Part shown: piece after piece, positions 33,105-41,973 of the stretch
Layout: every line of letters starts with the position of its first letter
Numbering within the stretch: position 1 is the first letter of the stretch
Assembly: GCA_018449595.1 (NCBI GenBank)
Contig: JAAVUU010000003.1
Coordinates: 186,001 to 250,000, forward strand
Direction: 5' to 3'
DNA length: 64,000 nt
DNA from: Rhizobiales bacterium dw_265
Lineage (GTDB): Bacteria; Pseudomonadota; Alphaproteobacteria; Micropepsales; Micropepsaceae
Notes under the pieces: model-generated
Told to the model about the DNA's origin: nothing
Seen by the model: only the letters and a program-made list of their open reading frames with translations
The model's database searches: none
Made by a program: the position numbers and the translations under genes

Positions 33105-34396
33105 GGGACGGATCGGCTGCGCCGGGTCGTTACCAGGAGCGCCACGCCGGCGGCGCCCAGGCTTGAGACCGCGCCGGCCAGCACGAAGGCGGCGGCAAAG
33201 CCGCCGCTATAGCGGATGATGAAGCCGGTGATCAGCGGCGCCAGAATCCCGCCGCAGTTGGCGACGAAATGCACGAAGCCGGTGACGGCGCCGACATGCG
33301 ATGCCGGAATCAGGTCCAGGACGATGGCGAAATACTGGCTTCCCGAAAGATACAGGAAGAACATCGTGATCGCCATGACGGCGACGGCTGCCGCCGGGCT
33401 CGCCACCAGCCCGGCCGAAGCGACGCCGATGGCGGCGATGGCCAGGCTCGATACCAGAATGAGCTTGCGGGCGGACACCGGATCGCCCGTCCGGCGGGAT
33501 ATCCTGTCGGAGAGAAATCCGCCGGTCGCCAGCCCGATGGTGCCCAGCGCCCAGGGAAAGGCGCTCACCAAGCTCATGTCCAGCATCGCCATGTGCTTGG
33601 CTGTCACCAGATAGCTGGGAAACCAGGACAGGAAGAAAAACAGGACATAGGAATAGCCGAAGAAGGCGAAAGCGACCGCGATCATCGCGGGCCGCCGGAC
33701 AAGCGCCAGCCAGCCAGGGGATGCTTCAAGGGAGAGCGGGGCTGTCGCGGCGCTGTCCGGCGGGGCCGCGGTGCGATGGAACACAGCCCAGGCGATGCTC
33801 CACAGCAGGCCGAGCGCGGCTATCGCCACAAAGGCGCCGCGCCAGCCCGCGATCCCCGCCACAAGCGCGACCAGGGGGCCGCAAACCATCGCGCCCAGGG
33901 ATGTTCCGGTTGCGCCCAGCGAGATCGCCGTCGCCCGCTGGTGACGGGGAAACCAGCGGCCGATCAGCTTGGTGTTGGTGGCCCCGAAGCCGCCTTCGCC
34001 CATGCCGAACAGGACGCGGATGACCAGGAGCGCCGCCAGGCTTTGAGCAACAGCCGTCAAGCCGCAAAACAAAGACCAGATGGTGACGCAGACCAGCAGC
34101 ACCCATTGCGGCTTGAAGCGGTCGGCCGCCCAGCCGCCGACAAGGCAGAAGGCGGCGTAACCCACCGCGAAGCTGCTGAAAACGATGCCCAGTTCGGCCG
34201 CATCCAGCTTGAGATCATGCGCGACAAGGGGGGCCAGGACCGAAAGCGAAGCCCGGTCCAGGTAATTGATGAGGCCGGCCGCGAACAGCAAGGCCAGCAT
34301 GCGCCAGCGATCGCTTTCTCCACGAGGGCGGCCGGTGGCGGCGCGGGACGACATCATCGAGGAAATGGATGCGGCGGTGAAGGGCGGTTCGAGCAT
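33101..34396 (-). CDS. MFS transporter, anion:cation symporter family
   Basis: A 431-residue twelve-helix carrier. [16 protein letters not shown] in helix 1, [13 protein letters not shown] between helices 2 and 3, and [19 protein letters not shown] in helix 4 are typical of the ACS family (ExuT, GarP, phthalate or hexuronate carriers). The substrate is likely an organic anion. The first ATG gives a long N-terminus; an ATG 13 codons in is possible. It shares its last bases with poxB and is transcribed alone. Nothing adjacent reveals the substrate; the KDG/KDPG genes are 26 kb away. Confidence 0.87.
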   Translation of the reverse strand: MLEPPFTAASISSMMSSRAATGRPRGESDRWRMLALLFAAGLINYLDRASLSVLAPLVAHDLKLDAAELGIVFSSFAVGYAAFCLVGGWAADRFKPQWVLLVCVTIWSLFCGLTAVAQSLAALLVIRVLFGMGEGGFGATNTKLIGRWFPRHQRATAISLGATGTSLGAMVCGPLVALVAGIAGWRGAFVAIAALGLLWSIAWAVFHRTAAPPDSAATAPLSLEASPGWLALVRRPAMIAVAFAFFGYSYVLFFFLSWFPSYLVTAKHMAMLDMSLVSAFPWALGTIGLATGGFLSDRISRRTGDPVSARKLILVSSLAIAAIGVASAGLVASPAAAVAVMAITMFFLYLSGSQYFAIVLDLIPASHVGAVTGFVHFVANCGGILAPLITGFIIRYSGGFAAAFVLAGAVSSLGAAGVALLVTTRRSRSVP

Positions 34397-34432
34397 AGGC
34401 CGCGCCCGCGCGCTTGACCACCGTCCGTCCTG

Positions 34433-34828
34433 TCAGTCCGGGAAGGCAGCGCCGAACATCGGCAGGCCGCTGACCGAGGTGGCGCGGGTGGCTTCGTCCT
34501 GCAGCACGTCCCAGTGTTCCGCCAGCACTCCGTCCTCGATGCGCAGGATGTCTACCGCGATCCAGGCCGCCGGCCGGCCGGAGCCGGAGAAGCGGCCATG
34601 GACCATGACGTGATCGTCGCCGGCAAGGATCAGGCCATGTTCATAGCGCAGTCCGGCGGGCGCGGCGCGGATCAGCTCGAACAGGCCGTCGCGGCCCGGC
34701 GCGATATGGGCGCTGTGCTGGATGTAGCGCGGCGACCAGAACCGCGCCGCCGCCGCATAGTCGCGCCGGTTGAACAGCGTGTCGAAGGCTTCCAGCACCA
34801 ACGCCTTGTTTGCTTCCGCACCGGTCAT
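34433..34828 (-). CDS. SnoaL-like (NTF2-fold) protein
   Basis: A 131-residue small cone-shaped NTF2-fold protein. The pattern FDTLFNRRDYAAAARFWSPRYIQHS, then GRDGLFELIR and HVMVHGRF, matches the SnoaL-like polyketide-cyclase-type family often annotated as predicted SnoaL-like aldol condensation enzyme. Such proteins bind small hydrophobic molecules; many have no known reaction. It follows two SDR genes on the same strand after a 24-base gap and may be co-transcribed with them. Confidence 0.82.
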   Translation of the reverse strand: MTGAEANKALVLEAFDTLFNRRDYAAAARFWSPRYIQHSAHIAPGRDGLFELIRAAPAGLRYEHGLILAGDDHVMVHGRFSGSGRPAAWIAVDILRIEDGVLAEHWDVLQDEATRATSVSGLPMFGAAFPD

Positions 34829-34852
34829 GAAGGCTATCCCCTATTGCGATGG

Positions 34853-35611
34853 TTACAGTTTCGAGCCGCCGTCGACGCGCAGGGTATCGCCGGAAATCCA
34901 GCCCGCCGCGTCGGAGGCCAGGAAGGCGATGGCGCCGGCAATGTCCCGCGGCTGGGCGACGCGCTTCAGCGCCTGGATCGCCGTCGCCGCCTCGCGGCCT
35001 TCGTCGGTCTTGGCGAAACTCGACATATCCGTCGCCACGATACCGGGCGCCACCGCATTGACGCGGATGCCGCGCGGGCCCAGCAGGGCGGCGAAGTGCT
35101 TCACCAGCGTATCTATCGCGCCCTTGCTGGCGGCATAGGCCGGCAGCACCCCGACCGCCGCATGCGCCGCCAGGGAGGAGGTGAAGATCACGCTGGAACC
35201 TTCCCCCAGGAGCGGCAGCAACTGCTGCACCAAGAAAAAGGGCGCGCGGACATTCACCGCGAACAGGGCGTCGAAGTCTTCGACGGTCGTGTCCTCGATA
35301 GAAGCCATTTTGGCGATGCCGGCATTGGCCACCAGGATGTCGAGCCTGTCGCCCACGATTGCCTGCACTTGTCTGGCGAGCTGGTGAGGGCCGTCGGCCG
35401 CCGCCATGTCGGCCTTCAAGGTCATGGCGCTGCCGCCAAGGGCGCGGATGTCGGTGACGACGCTCTCGGCCTGGCCGGCGCTGGCGCTGTAATGCACCAG
35501 CACCCGGGCGCCCGCTTCGGCCAGGGCCAGGGCCGCCGCGCGGCCGATGCCGCGCGAGGCGCCGGTGACCAGGGCGGTTTTGCCGGAAAGACTGGCCTGC
35601 GCCTCAGGCAT
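34853..35611 (-). CDS. Short-chain dehydrogenase/reductase (second of tandem pair)
   Basis: A 252-residue classical SDR: TGASRGIG near residue 15, NAG after strand 4, Ser in TSSLAA and YAASK as the catalytic Tyr-Lys pair, and a C-terminal WISGDTLRVDGGSKL typical of FabG-like oxidoreductases. The start MPEAQA overlaps the end of the upstream SDR by 8 bases. Sequence similarity to that neighbour (same TGASRGIG and DGG ends) suggests an old tandem duplication. The substrate is not known; FabG-like ketoacyl or sugar-ketone reduction are typical. Confidence 0.88.
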   Translation of the reverse strand: MPEAQASLSGKTALVTGASRGIGRAAALALAEAGARVLVHYSASAGQAESVVTDIRALGGSAMTLKADMAAADGPHQLARQVQAIVGDRLDILVANAGIAKMASIEDTTVEDFDALFAVNVRAPFFLVQQLLPLLGEGSSVIFTSSLAAHAAVGVLPAYAASKGAIDTLVKHFAALLGPRGIRVNAVAPGIVATDMSSFAKTDEGREAATAIQALKRVAQPRDIAGAIAFLASDAAGWISGDTLRVDGGSKL

Positions 35612-36344
35612 TGGTGCCGCCGTCCACGGTGAGGCTGGCGCCGGTGATGTAACCGGCTTCCGGGCCGGCGACGAAGGCCACCATGGCGGCGATTTCTCCG
35701 ACATGGCCGTAACGCTTCAACGCGGTGTTGGCGATCTGCGGCGCGGCCCAGTCGCCGGCGGCGGGGTTGAGGTCGGTGTCAATCGGGCCGGGCTGCACGG
35801 TGTTGACCGTGATGCCGCGATTGCCCACTTCACGCGCCAGCCCCTGGCTGAACATCTTCACCGCACCCTTGGTGGCGGCATAGGCGGCCAGGCCCGGCGT
35901 CATGTTGCGCTCGCCGACGCAGGAGCCGATATTGATGATGCGGCCGCCGTCCTTGAGATGCTTGAGGGCCGCATGGGTGGCGATGAACACGCCGCGCAGG
36001 TTGATGGCGATCACGCGGTCCAGGTCTTCAAGCGTGGCGTCCTCGAACGGCGCGGGAATGGCGGTGCCGGCATTGTTCACCAGGATGTCCAGGCCGCCGA
36101 AGGCAGCGACGGTCTTTTCCACCGCCGCGCCCACGGCCTTGGCGTCGGTGGCGTCGGCCTGGATGGCGATGGCCTTGCCGCCGGCGCTTTCGATCTCTTT
36201 CACCACCTGGGCGGCGGCGTCGGCGCCCCTGGTATAGGTTATCGCCACCTGCGCGCCGTCCGCGGCGAGGCGTTTGGCGATGGCGGCGCCGATGCCGCGC
36301 GAGGCGCCGGTGACGAGGGCTGTCTTGCTGCTGAGGTTCGACAT
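35604..36344 (-). CDS. Short-chain dehydrogenase/reductase (first of tandem pair)
   Basis: A 246-residue SDR with TGASRGIGAAIAKRL, NNAGTA, Ser in IGSCVG and YAATKGAVK, ending GYITGASLTVDGGTNA. It was started at MSNLSSK, preceded by GAAAGGAAC. FabG/3-oxoacyl-reductase-like members of this subgroup (with ..TYTRGADAA..) often accompany stress-induced hydrolases, as here, where an alpha/beta hydrolase lies 53 bases upstream on the same strand. It probably forms an operon hydrolase-SDR-SDR-SnoaL. The physiological substrate is unknown. Confidence 0.88.
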   Translation of the reverse strand: MSNLSSKTALVTGASRGIGAAIAKRLAADGAQVAITYTRGADAAAQVVKEIESAGGKAIAIQADATDAKAVGAAVEKTVAAFGGLDILVNNAGTAIPAPFEDATLEDLDRVIAINLRGVFIATHAALKHLKDGGRIINIGSCVGERNMTPGLAAYAATKGAVKMFSQGLAREVGNRGITVNTVQPGPIDTDLNPAAGDWAAPQIANTALKRYGHVGEIAAMVAFVAGPEAGYITGASLTVDGGTNA

Positions 36345-36397
36345 GGGATGGTTCCTTTCAAGGGATCGGGGTGGGAAGAAGAAAGAGGGCAGGCGGT

Positions 36398-37240
36398 TCA
36401 GTTGTCCAGGAACAGGGTGGCCTCGGCCACGAACAAATCGGGATACTGGTAGAACGAGCCGTGGCTGGAATCCGGGTAGACGATGAGCTGCGCGTTCGGC
36501 AGGGTCTGCTGCATCACGAAGGAATTGTAGGTCGGGATGATGACATCGTTGCTGCCCTGCACGATCAGGGTCGGCTGACGGATGGTCTTGAGGTAATCGA
36601 GATAGCCGTCCACTTCCAGATAGGCGATATACTCGCCGATGGCCGCGCGCTGGGCATCTATCGTCTGCTGGTTGACCAGGGGATCGCGATCCTTGCGGCG
36701 CAGCTTGCGTTCGAGGAAGGCCAGACCGGCGGCCTGGCTGGCCTGCGACGGCGAGAAATGCACTTTCAGCCACAGATGTTCGGCCGGCTCATAGGTCCTG
36801 GCGAAGATGGAGGCGGACTGGCTGCTCGACATGTCGGCGCCGCGCGGGCCGGTGCCCACCAGGATCAGCTTGCGCACAAGTTCGGGCGCCTGCAGCACGA
36901 TCTCCTGCGAGACCATGCCGCCGATGGAAAAGCCCAGGATGTCCACTTGCGCCAGGCCAAGGGCGCGGATGAAGGCGATGGCGTTGGCGCCCATCTCCTG
37001 GAAGCTGGCGGGCGTTTCCCCGGAACTGCCGGCGACGCCGGCATTGTCGAACAGGATCACTTCGCGCGTCCCGGCCAGGCCGTCCGTCACCGCCGGGTCC
37101 CAATGATCCAGCGTTCCCTGAAAGTGCTGGTTGAAGACCACCGGCACGTCGCCGGGCTTGCCGAAGCGGCGATAGGCGAAGCGGATGCCGCCCGCCTCGA
37201 CGAACCGGGTCGGCGCGGTTTCGTGGGTAGGTTCAGTCAT
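36398..37240 (-). CDS. Alpha/beta hydrolase
   Basis: A 280-residue alpha/beta-hydrolase-fold enzyme. The nucleophile elbow GFSIGG carries the Ser at about residue 102, the oxyanion region is NQHFQGTLDHWD, the acid lies in QGSNDVIIP, and the His in DSSHGSFYQYP. Oxyanion context and length are like the RsbQ/haloperoxidase-like group. It is probably the first gene of the operon with the SDR pair and SnoaL-like gene. The substrate is unknown. Upstream lies a gene-free region with a palindromic repeat. Confidence 0.88.
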   Translation of the reverse strand: MTEPTHETAPTRFVEAGGIRFAYRRFGKPGDVPVVFNQHFQGTLDHWDPAVTDGLAGTREVILFDNAGVAGSSGETPASFQEMGANAIAFIRALGLAQVDILGFSIGGMVSQEIVLQAPELVRKLILVGTGPRGADMSSSQSASIFARTYEPAEHLWLKVHFSPSQASQAAGLAFLERKLRRKDRDPLVNQQTIDAQRAAIGEYIAYLEVDGYLDYLKTIRQPTLIVQGSNDVIIPTYNSFVMQQTLPNAQLIVYPDSSHGSFYQYPDLFVAEATLFLDN

Positions 37241-37532
37241 GACCGCGGTCCCTGTCTTGCGTGTTGCGGCAGTCGCAAGGCCATCGTCGCAGGTCGAACG
37301 GCTGCGGTCGTGTGAGGGATTGGGATATTTTGTGAGCGGCGGATGGGCCGCCAGGGTCCGGACTCAATCGCGAACAATAAAATCAACAACTTGTCATGGC
37401 CGGGAAGCCGGGCCACCCAGGTGATGCAGACTCCCATGCCGACATCATATGCACCCCAACTGGGTGGCCCGCTTTTGCGGGCCATGACAGCTTTGTTTTA
37501 AATTCCAATTGCGTACAGTTCCTGGAACGCGG
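37241..37532. other. Gene-free region with a palindromic element
   Basis: About 290 bases without a convincing gene, between the start of the hydrolase and the stop of the STAND regulator. The left 140 bases probably contain the hydrolase promoter. The right half is occupied by the inverted-repeat element described separately. Confidence 0.6.
37392..37516. repeat. Palindromic repeat element, long copy
   Basis: Nested inverted repeats: TGTCATGGC (37392-37400) with GCCATGACA (37481-37489), GGGCCACCCA (37410-37419) with TGGGTGGCCC (37461-37470), and an inner perfect hairpin TGGCCCGC / GCGGGCCA around TTTT (37465-37484). The right edge (37477-37514) reappears, inverted and with few changes, at 48729-48765. 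This fits a small non-autonomous palindromic element dispersed in the genome. It also may terminate transcription of the STAND gene. Confidence 0.7.
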
Positions 37533-40292
37533 TCAGGACCATTCGGCGATCAGCCGCCGCGCCCCGGCAAAGTCGCTGGTGTCAAATCCTTCGGAGAAGC
37601 GGTCGCATGTTGCCGCCAGAAGGTCGCGGGCCGGGGTGGCGCGGCCGTTGTCGTGCCACAGCCGGGCCAGGCTGGTGGCGGTGCGCAGTTCCCATGACAG
37701 CACCGACTGCGCCCGGGCCAGGTCGAGGGAACAAAGCAGTTTCGCCTCGGCCTCCGCCGCCGGTCCCCCGTGCCACAGCAGCAGCTCGGCATCGACGCGC
37801 AGCACTTCGGGCCGGCTCCACAGCGCCTCACCGTCCTCATCGCCGGGTCGCGGCACGGGGATGGTCGCGGCCGACGCCAATGCGGTGATCTCCCGCGCCG
37901 TATGCAGATCTATGCGCGGCTCAAGCGCGGATGCGATCAGGGCGCCGCGCTCGCCGCCCTGCCGCAATCGCAGGACAAGGGCCCAGCATTGCCGCCAGCG
38001 ATCCGCCGCCGCCCGGTTCAGGGTCATGTCCAGATACTGCTGTGTCTGCGCCAGGTTTCCGGTCCATAGCGACAGCGGGCAGCCGGCAAAGCACAGCGCA
38101 TAATACAGGGAAAACCAGTGACCGGATTGCTCCGCCGCGGCGAGCGCCTGCCGCAGCATGGCCGCCGCCTGGTCGGGAAAACCCTGCAGCCACAGGATGC
38201 GGGTCAGCATGGTCGCGGCGGTGATCTCGTGGCCGACCTGGAACTGGCTGTTCAACGCATTGCCCGTGCGGCGCCCGACCCGCAGCACCCGCTCGGACAG
38301 GCCACGGGCCATTTCCTGATTGCCCAGGCAATGATGGGTCAGGCCCAGGATTCTGTCACCCAGCAGCCCGGCGGCCGCGTCGCCCGCCGCGCCCGCGACC
38401 GCTGCATATTTTTCCGCGACCGCCAGCGCCTCCTGGTAGCGCCCGCGCGCGCGCTGCGCGGCCCACAGCCCCCAAAGCGCCTGCAACTGCACGGGCACGT
38501 CGCCGGTTTCGTCCGCCAGGACCAGGGCCCGGCGAAAGGCGCGCTCCATCCCGTCGGTGTCGCTCGCGGAGTACCACAGGGCATGGCCGAGTGCGGCCTG
38601 CAGCCGCATTTCCGTCGTCGCATCCGGCTGCGGCAGTCTCGACAAAAGCCGCAGGGCGGCCTCGATCCGGTCCCTGCATTCCAGGGTCAGCGACAGTTGA
38701 AACCACAGCCGCGCCGACGCCGTCATCAGGCGCAACCCGATGGACAGGTCGCCGCCGTCGGAAAAGCACCAGTCCAGCGCCGCCCGGATGTCGTCGATCC
38801 GCCCGGCATAGAGACGCAGCCATGCCTTGCCGGCGTCGGAATCCCAGTCGCCGGGCGCGGCCGAAACCAGCTTCAAATGATAGTCGGCATGCCGCCGCGC
38901 CGCCGCCGCCTTGCCGCCGTCGGCCGTCAGCATTTCGTTGGCGTAGATGCGGGTCGCTTCCAGAAGGCGGTACTGCACGACCTCGCCCGTGCCGACGGCG
39001 GTCAGCATGGATTTGGCGACCAGGTTCGCCATCGCCTCCACGGCGTCCTCGGGCGTGAACCGCGATCCCGGCACGATCGCCAGGACCGATTCCAATGTGA
39101 ACGCCGCCCGGAAGATGGCGATGCCCTGCAGCACCGCCTGTTCGCCCGGCGACAGCAGGCGATAGCTCCAGTCCAGGGCCGCGCGCAACGTCTGGTGGCG
39201 CGGCAACGCCAGCCGGCGTCCCTGAGTCAGAAGGGAGAACATGTCGTTGAGGCCGCGCGCCAGGCCGGGCAGCCCGAAGAACTCCACACGGGCAGCCGCC
39301 AGTTCGATGGCCAGCGGAATACCGTCCAGGCGGCGGCAGATTTCCGCGGCGATGGGCGCCATCGTGTCGTCGAGCGCGAATTCGCCGAAGCCGGCGGTGG
39401 TGCGATCGACGAAAAGCTGCACGGCGGCATAGCTCATCGCTTCTTCGGCCGGCAGGCTGTCCTTGACGGGCGGGCATTCCAGCGGCATCAGCCGGTGCAC
39501 GCGCTCCGCCTGTATCCGCAGGGGCTCGCGGCTCGTGACCAGCAGATGCGTGCCGGCGCAAGCCCGGACGATGCGGTCGGCCAGCGCCGCCACGGCTTCG
39601 ATGACCTGCTCGCAATTGTCCAGGACCAGAAGCAGCCGCCGGTCGTGCAGGAATTCGGCGATGGCCGTCGCCGGATCGTCGGCGCGCGGTACGATGCCCA
39701 GCACCGACATCACGGCGCTCAAGACCAGTGCGGCATCCTCGACCGGCGCCAGGTCCACGAAAAACACCGCGTTGCCGAAATCGGGGCGCAGCACTTCGGC
39801 CGCCGCGAGCGCCAGGGTGGTCTTGCCGATGCCGCCCGGACCCGCGATGGTGACCAGGCGTCCGCGCGAGAATTCCCGCGACAGAAGTTCTATGTTGTCG
39901 GCACGGCCGATGATGCCTCTTCCCCGGTTCGGCAGGTTGGACGCGCCCGATCCCGGCGCTTCCGCCCGCGCCAGCCGCACGATGGGCGCCGAGAAACAAT
40001 AACCGCGGCCCGACACATTCGTGATGGTGGAGAGATCCGGCCGGCCGTCCGCAAGCGCCCTGCGGAGATTTTTGACATGAAAGCGCAGGCTGCTTTCGTC
40101 AACCGTCACGCCGCGCCAGACCTTCTCGATAATGTCGCGGTTTGGAACGACCTCGCCGGCACGCTCCACCAGGACAATCAAGAGATCGAGCGCGCGGCCG
40201 CCCAGCCGCACCGGCTTGCCGTCCCGCTCAAGCCGGCGTTCTCCCACCGACAGGCGGAAGGCGCCGAATGCAAATGTCGGAAACTCGGCCAT
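37533..40292 (-). CDS. STAND-type regulator: OmpR-like DNA-binding domain, NB-ARC-type ATPase, TPR-like repeats
   Basis: A 919-residue signal-integrating regulator. Residues 5-103 form an OmpR/PhoB winged helix (LGGRALDLLIVLVERAGEVV, recognition helix VDESSLRFHVKNLRRAL, wing VSGRGYCF). Residues 125-430 are a STAND ATPase: Walker A GPGGIGKTT at 151-159, Walker B LLLVLDNCEQ, sensor-like TSREPL. The rest, about 450-919, is helical with TPR-like repeats. Family members usually oligomerise on binding a ligand and then activate transcription. It stands alone, flanked by a gene-free region and mobA, so its target is not evident. The alternative reading on the opposite strand is a shadow. Confidence 0.88.
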   Translation of the reverse strand: MAEFPTFAFGAFRLSVGERRLERDGKPVRLGGRALDLLIVLVERAGEVVPNRDIIEKVWRGVTVDESSLRFHVKNLRRALADGRPDLSTITNVSGRGYCFSAPIVRLARAEAPGSGASNLPNRGRGIIGRADNIELLSREFSRGRLVTIAGPGGIGKTTLALAAAEVLRPDFGNAVFFVDLAPVEDAALVLSAVMSVLGIVPRADDPATAIAEFLHDRRLLLVLDNCEQVIEAVAALADRIVRACAGTHLLVTSREPLRIQAERVHRLMPLECPPVKDSLPAEEAMSYAAVQLFVDRTTAGFGEFALDDTMAPIAAEICRRLDGIPLAIELAAARVEFFGLPGLARGLNDMFSLLTQGRRLALPRHQTLRAALDWSYRLLSPGEQAVLQGIAIFRAAFTLESVLAIVPGSRFTPEDAVEAMANLVAKSMLTAVGTGEVVQYRLLEATRIYANEMLTADGGKAAAARRHADYHLKLVSAAPGDWDSDAGKAWLRLYAGRIDDIRAALDWCFSDGGDLSIGLRLMTASARLWFQLSLTLECRDRIEAALRLLSRLPQPDATTEMRLQAALGHALWYSASDTDGMERAFRRALVLADETGDVPVQLQALWGLWAAQRARGRYQEALAVAEKYAAVAGAAGDAAAGLLGDRILGLTHHCLGNQEMARGLSERVLRVGRRTGNALNSQFQVGHEITAATMLTRILWLQGFPDQAAAMLRQALAAAEQSGHWFSLYYALCFAGCPLSLWTGNLAQTQQYLDMTLNRAAADRWRQCWALVLRLRQGGERGALIASALEPRIDLHTAREITALASAATIPVPRPGDEDGEALWSRPEVLRVDAELLLWHGGPAAEAEAKLLCSLDLARAQSVLSWELRTATSLARLWHDNGRATPARDLLAATCDRFSEGFDTSDFAGARRLIAEWS

Positions 40293-40353
40293 TCAGAGCC
40301 TTGCCAGCAGTCATTTCGGGGCGCGCGATCCTAGCCCGGCGGTGTCGCGCAAG

Positions 40354-40953
40354 TCATCCCGCCGCTGCTTCGGGCCACTGGACGCGGGCCTGTGCAAGGT
40401 CTTGCGGCGTATTGATGTTGAAAAAGGGATCGTGCGGCCGGGCGGGCCATTCCACCCGCGCAACCGGCTTGTCCTCCAGCACCGCATGGAAACTTCGCAG
40501 GCCGTCCGTCACGGCCTTCTCAAGCACTGTTCGCGCGGCCATGGGCCAGAGACCGATGACCGGGTGGAGGCGATTGCCGGACGCCGCGATGCCGGCAAAT
40601 GCGCCGGGCTCCAACGCGGCGCAAAGCCGCGCGGCCAGGTCGCCGGGCAGGAAGGGCGTGTCGCTGGGCAGGCTCAGGACATGGGAAACCCGCGGTTGAT
40701 GGCGCGCAAGCCAGTCCATGGCCTGCGCCAGGCCGGCCATCGGGCCCAGTGACCTGGTGTCGGCGATGGTGGGAAGACCGCCGAAGCGCGTCAGGTCGCC
40801 CTGGGCGCTGACGGCAAGAAAGCGGCATTGCGGCGCCATGGTCCTGGCGATCCGCGCGATCATCGGCTCGCCGCCGATGGTGAGAAACGCCTTTTCCACG
40901 CCGCCCATGCGGCGGCTCGCGCCGCCCGCCAGGATCACACCGGCAATTTGCAT
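40354..40953 (-). CDS. mobA: Molybdenum cofactor guanylyltransferase
   Basis: A 199-residue nucleotidyltransferase that attaches GMP to molybdopterin to make the guanine dinucleotide cofactor of DMSO-reductase-family enzymes. The GTP-binding N-terminus is LAGGASRRMGG with EKAFLTIGG, and the Mg-binding Asp lies in LPSDTPFLP. The closing FFNINTPQDL is typical of MobA. Length matches E. coli MobA (194). It lies divergent from fdhD and the YdeP-type oxidoreductase, which would be its client. It may be transcribed together with nothing else. Confidence 0.92.
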   Translation of the reverse strand: MQIAGVILAGGASRRMGGVEKAFLTIGGEPMIARIARTMAPQCRFLAVSAQGDLTRFGGLPTIADTRSLGPMAGLAQAMDWLARHQPRVSHVLSLPSDTPFLPGDLAARLCAALEPGAFAGIAASGNRLHPVIGLWPMAARTVLEKAVTDGLRSFHAVLEDKPVARVEWPARPHDPFFNINTPQDLAQARVQWPEAAAG

Positions 40954-41148
40954 CGGTCCCCGTCCACTCGCCGAAAACTACCAAGCCCGCACGCCGGGGC
41001 CAAACAGCACAAGGCCATGCTAGCCCCGGCATGGCGGGGATGCGACGGTCGCGCCCGGATGGTTCCAACAGGGTTTGAGGTTGCAGGCACGGCTTTCCCC
41101 CGCCCCGGGGCGGGAGTAGAGTTAGCCAGCAGCCGTGTGGCATGGGCG
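40954..41148. promoter_or_regulatory. mobA/fdhD divergent spacer
   Basis: 195 bases between two divergent starts, likely containing promoters for both. It is GC-rich and shows no clear sigma-70 boxes. The GGTTTGAGGTTGCAGGC segment near 41072 and a CCCGCCCCGGGGCGGG palindrome (41098-41113) are visible; the palindrome could be an operator or a hairpin in the fdhD leader. No ModE-type TATA-rich dyad is seen here. Confidence 0.35.
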
Positions 41149-41973
41149 ATGGACATTACAGACGCGCCGCAAACGATGGATCGTCCCGCTTTGTGCGCGG
41201 CGGACGGCATGGTGTGGCGGGATGGCCGCTTTGCCGCCATGGCGCGCGATCTTCCCGAGGAAATCGCCGTGGCCATCATGGCGGGCAAGCGGCCCGCCGC
41301 CGTGGTGATCGCCAGTCCCGCCGACTATGAAGACCTGGGCTGGGGCTTCGCCTTGACCGAAGGCATTGCCGCCAATCCCGCCGCGATCACCGATTGCCGC
41401 GTGACGCGGGAACAGGGCGGCGTGCGCGTGGCCTTGTCGCTGGTCCAGGCCGGCGCGGTGCGCGAACGGGTGCTGCCCGGCCGCTCCAGTTGCGGCTTGT
41501 GCGGTGTCAGTGACCTGCGCCAGGCGATCCGCGCGATTCCCAGGGTGGCGGAAGGTGGATACCTCGCGCCCGAAATCCTGCATGCCGCCATCGCGGCGCT
41601 GGAATCGCACCAGCCGCTCAACGACCGCACCCGCGCCGTGCATGCCGCCGCCCATGTCGGGCAGGATGGCCGCATCACCGAAGTCCGCGAGGATATCGGC
41701 CGCCACAATGCGCTGGACAAGCTGGTGGGGGCGCTGGCCCGCGCCGGGATCGATGCGTCGCAAGGCGCGGTGCTGCTGACCAGCCGGGCCTCCTATGAAA
41801 TGGTGGACAAGGCGGCGATGGCGGGCGTGCGTATCCTGGCCGCGATCTCCGCTCCCAGCGCGCTGGCGCTGCGCAAGGCGCAGGGCGCGGGCATGACGCT
41901 GGTGGGCGTGGCGCGGCGCGACAGTTTTGTCGCCTTCTGCGGCGGCGAACGATTGGGTTGGAGCGGATCATGA
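41149..41973 (+). CDS. fdhD: Formate dehydrogenase sulfurtransferase FdhD
   Basis: A 274-residue maturation factor that transfers sulfur from a cysteine desulfurase to the molybdenum centre of formate dehydrogenase-type enzymes. The sulfur-carrying loop is seen as SSCGLCGVSD (CxxC). EVREDIGRHNALDKLVG and TSRASYEMVDKAAMAG are the conserved FdhD segments. The start is MDITDAP; an in-frame GTG four codons earlier is possible. Its TGA overlaps the ATG of the YdeP-type oxidoreductase, so client and factor are made together. Confidence 0.95.
   Translation: MDITDAPQTMDRPALCAADGMVWRDGRFAAMARDLPEEIAVAIMAGKRPAAVVIASPADYEDLGWGFALTEGIAANPAAITDCRVTREQGGVRVALSLVQAGAVRERVLPGRSSCGLCGVSDLRQAIRAIPRVAEGGYLAPEILHAAIAALESHQPLNDRTRAVHAAAHVGQDGRITEVREDIGRHNALDKLVGALARAGIDASQGAVLLTSRASYEMVDKAAMAGVRILAAISAPSALALRKAQGAGMTLVGVARRDSFVAFCGGERLGWSGS

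Noticed and set aside
38118..40334. Open frame of 738 codons on the plus strand
   Set aside because: Antisense to the STAND regulator, with repetitive Arg/Gln-rich translation and no motif.
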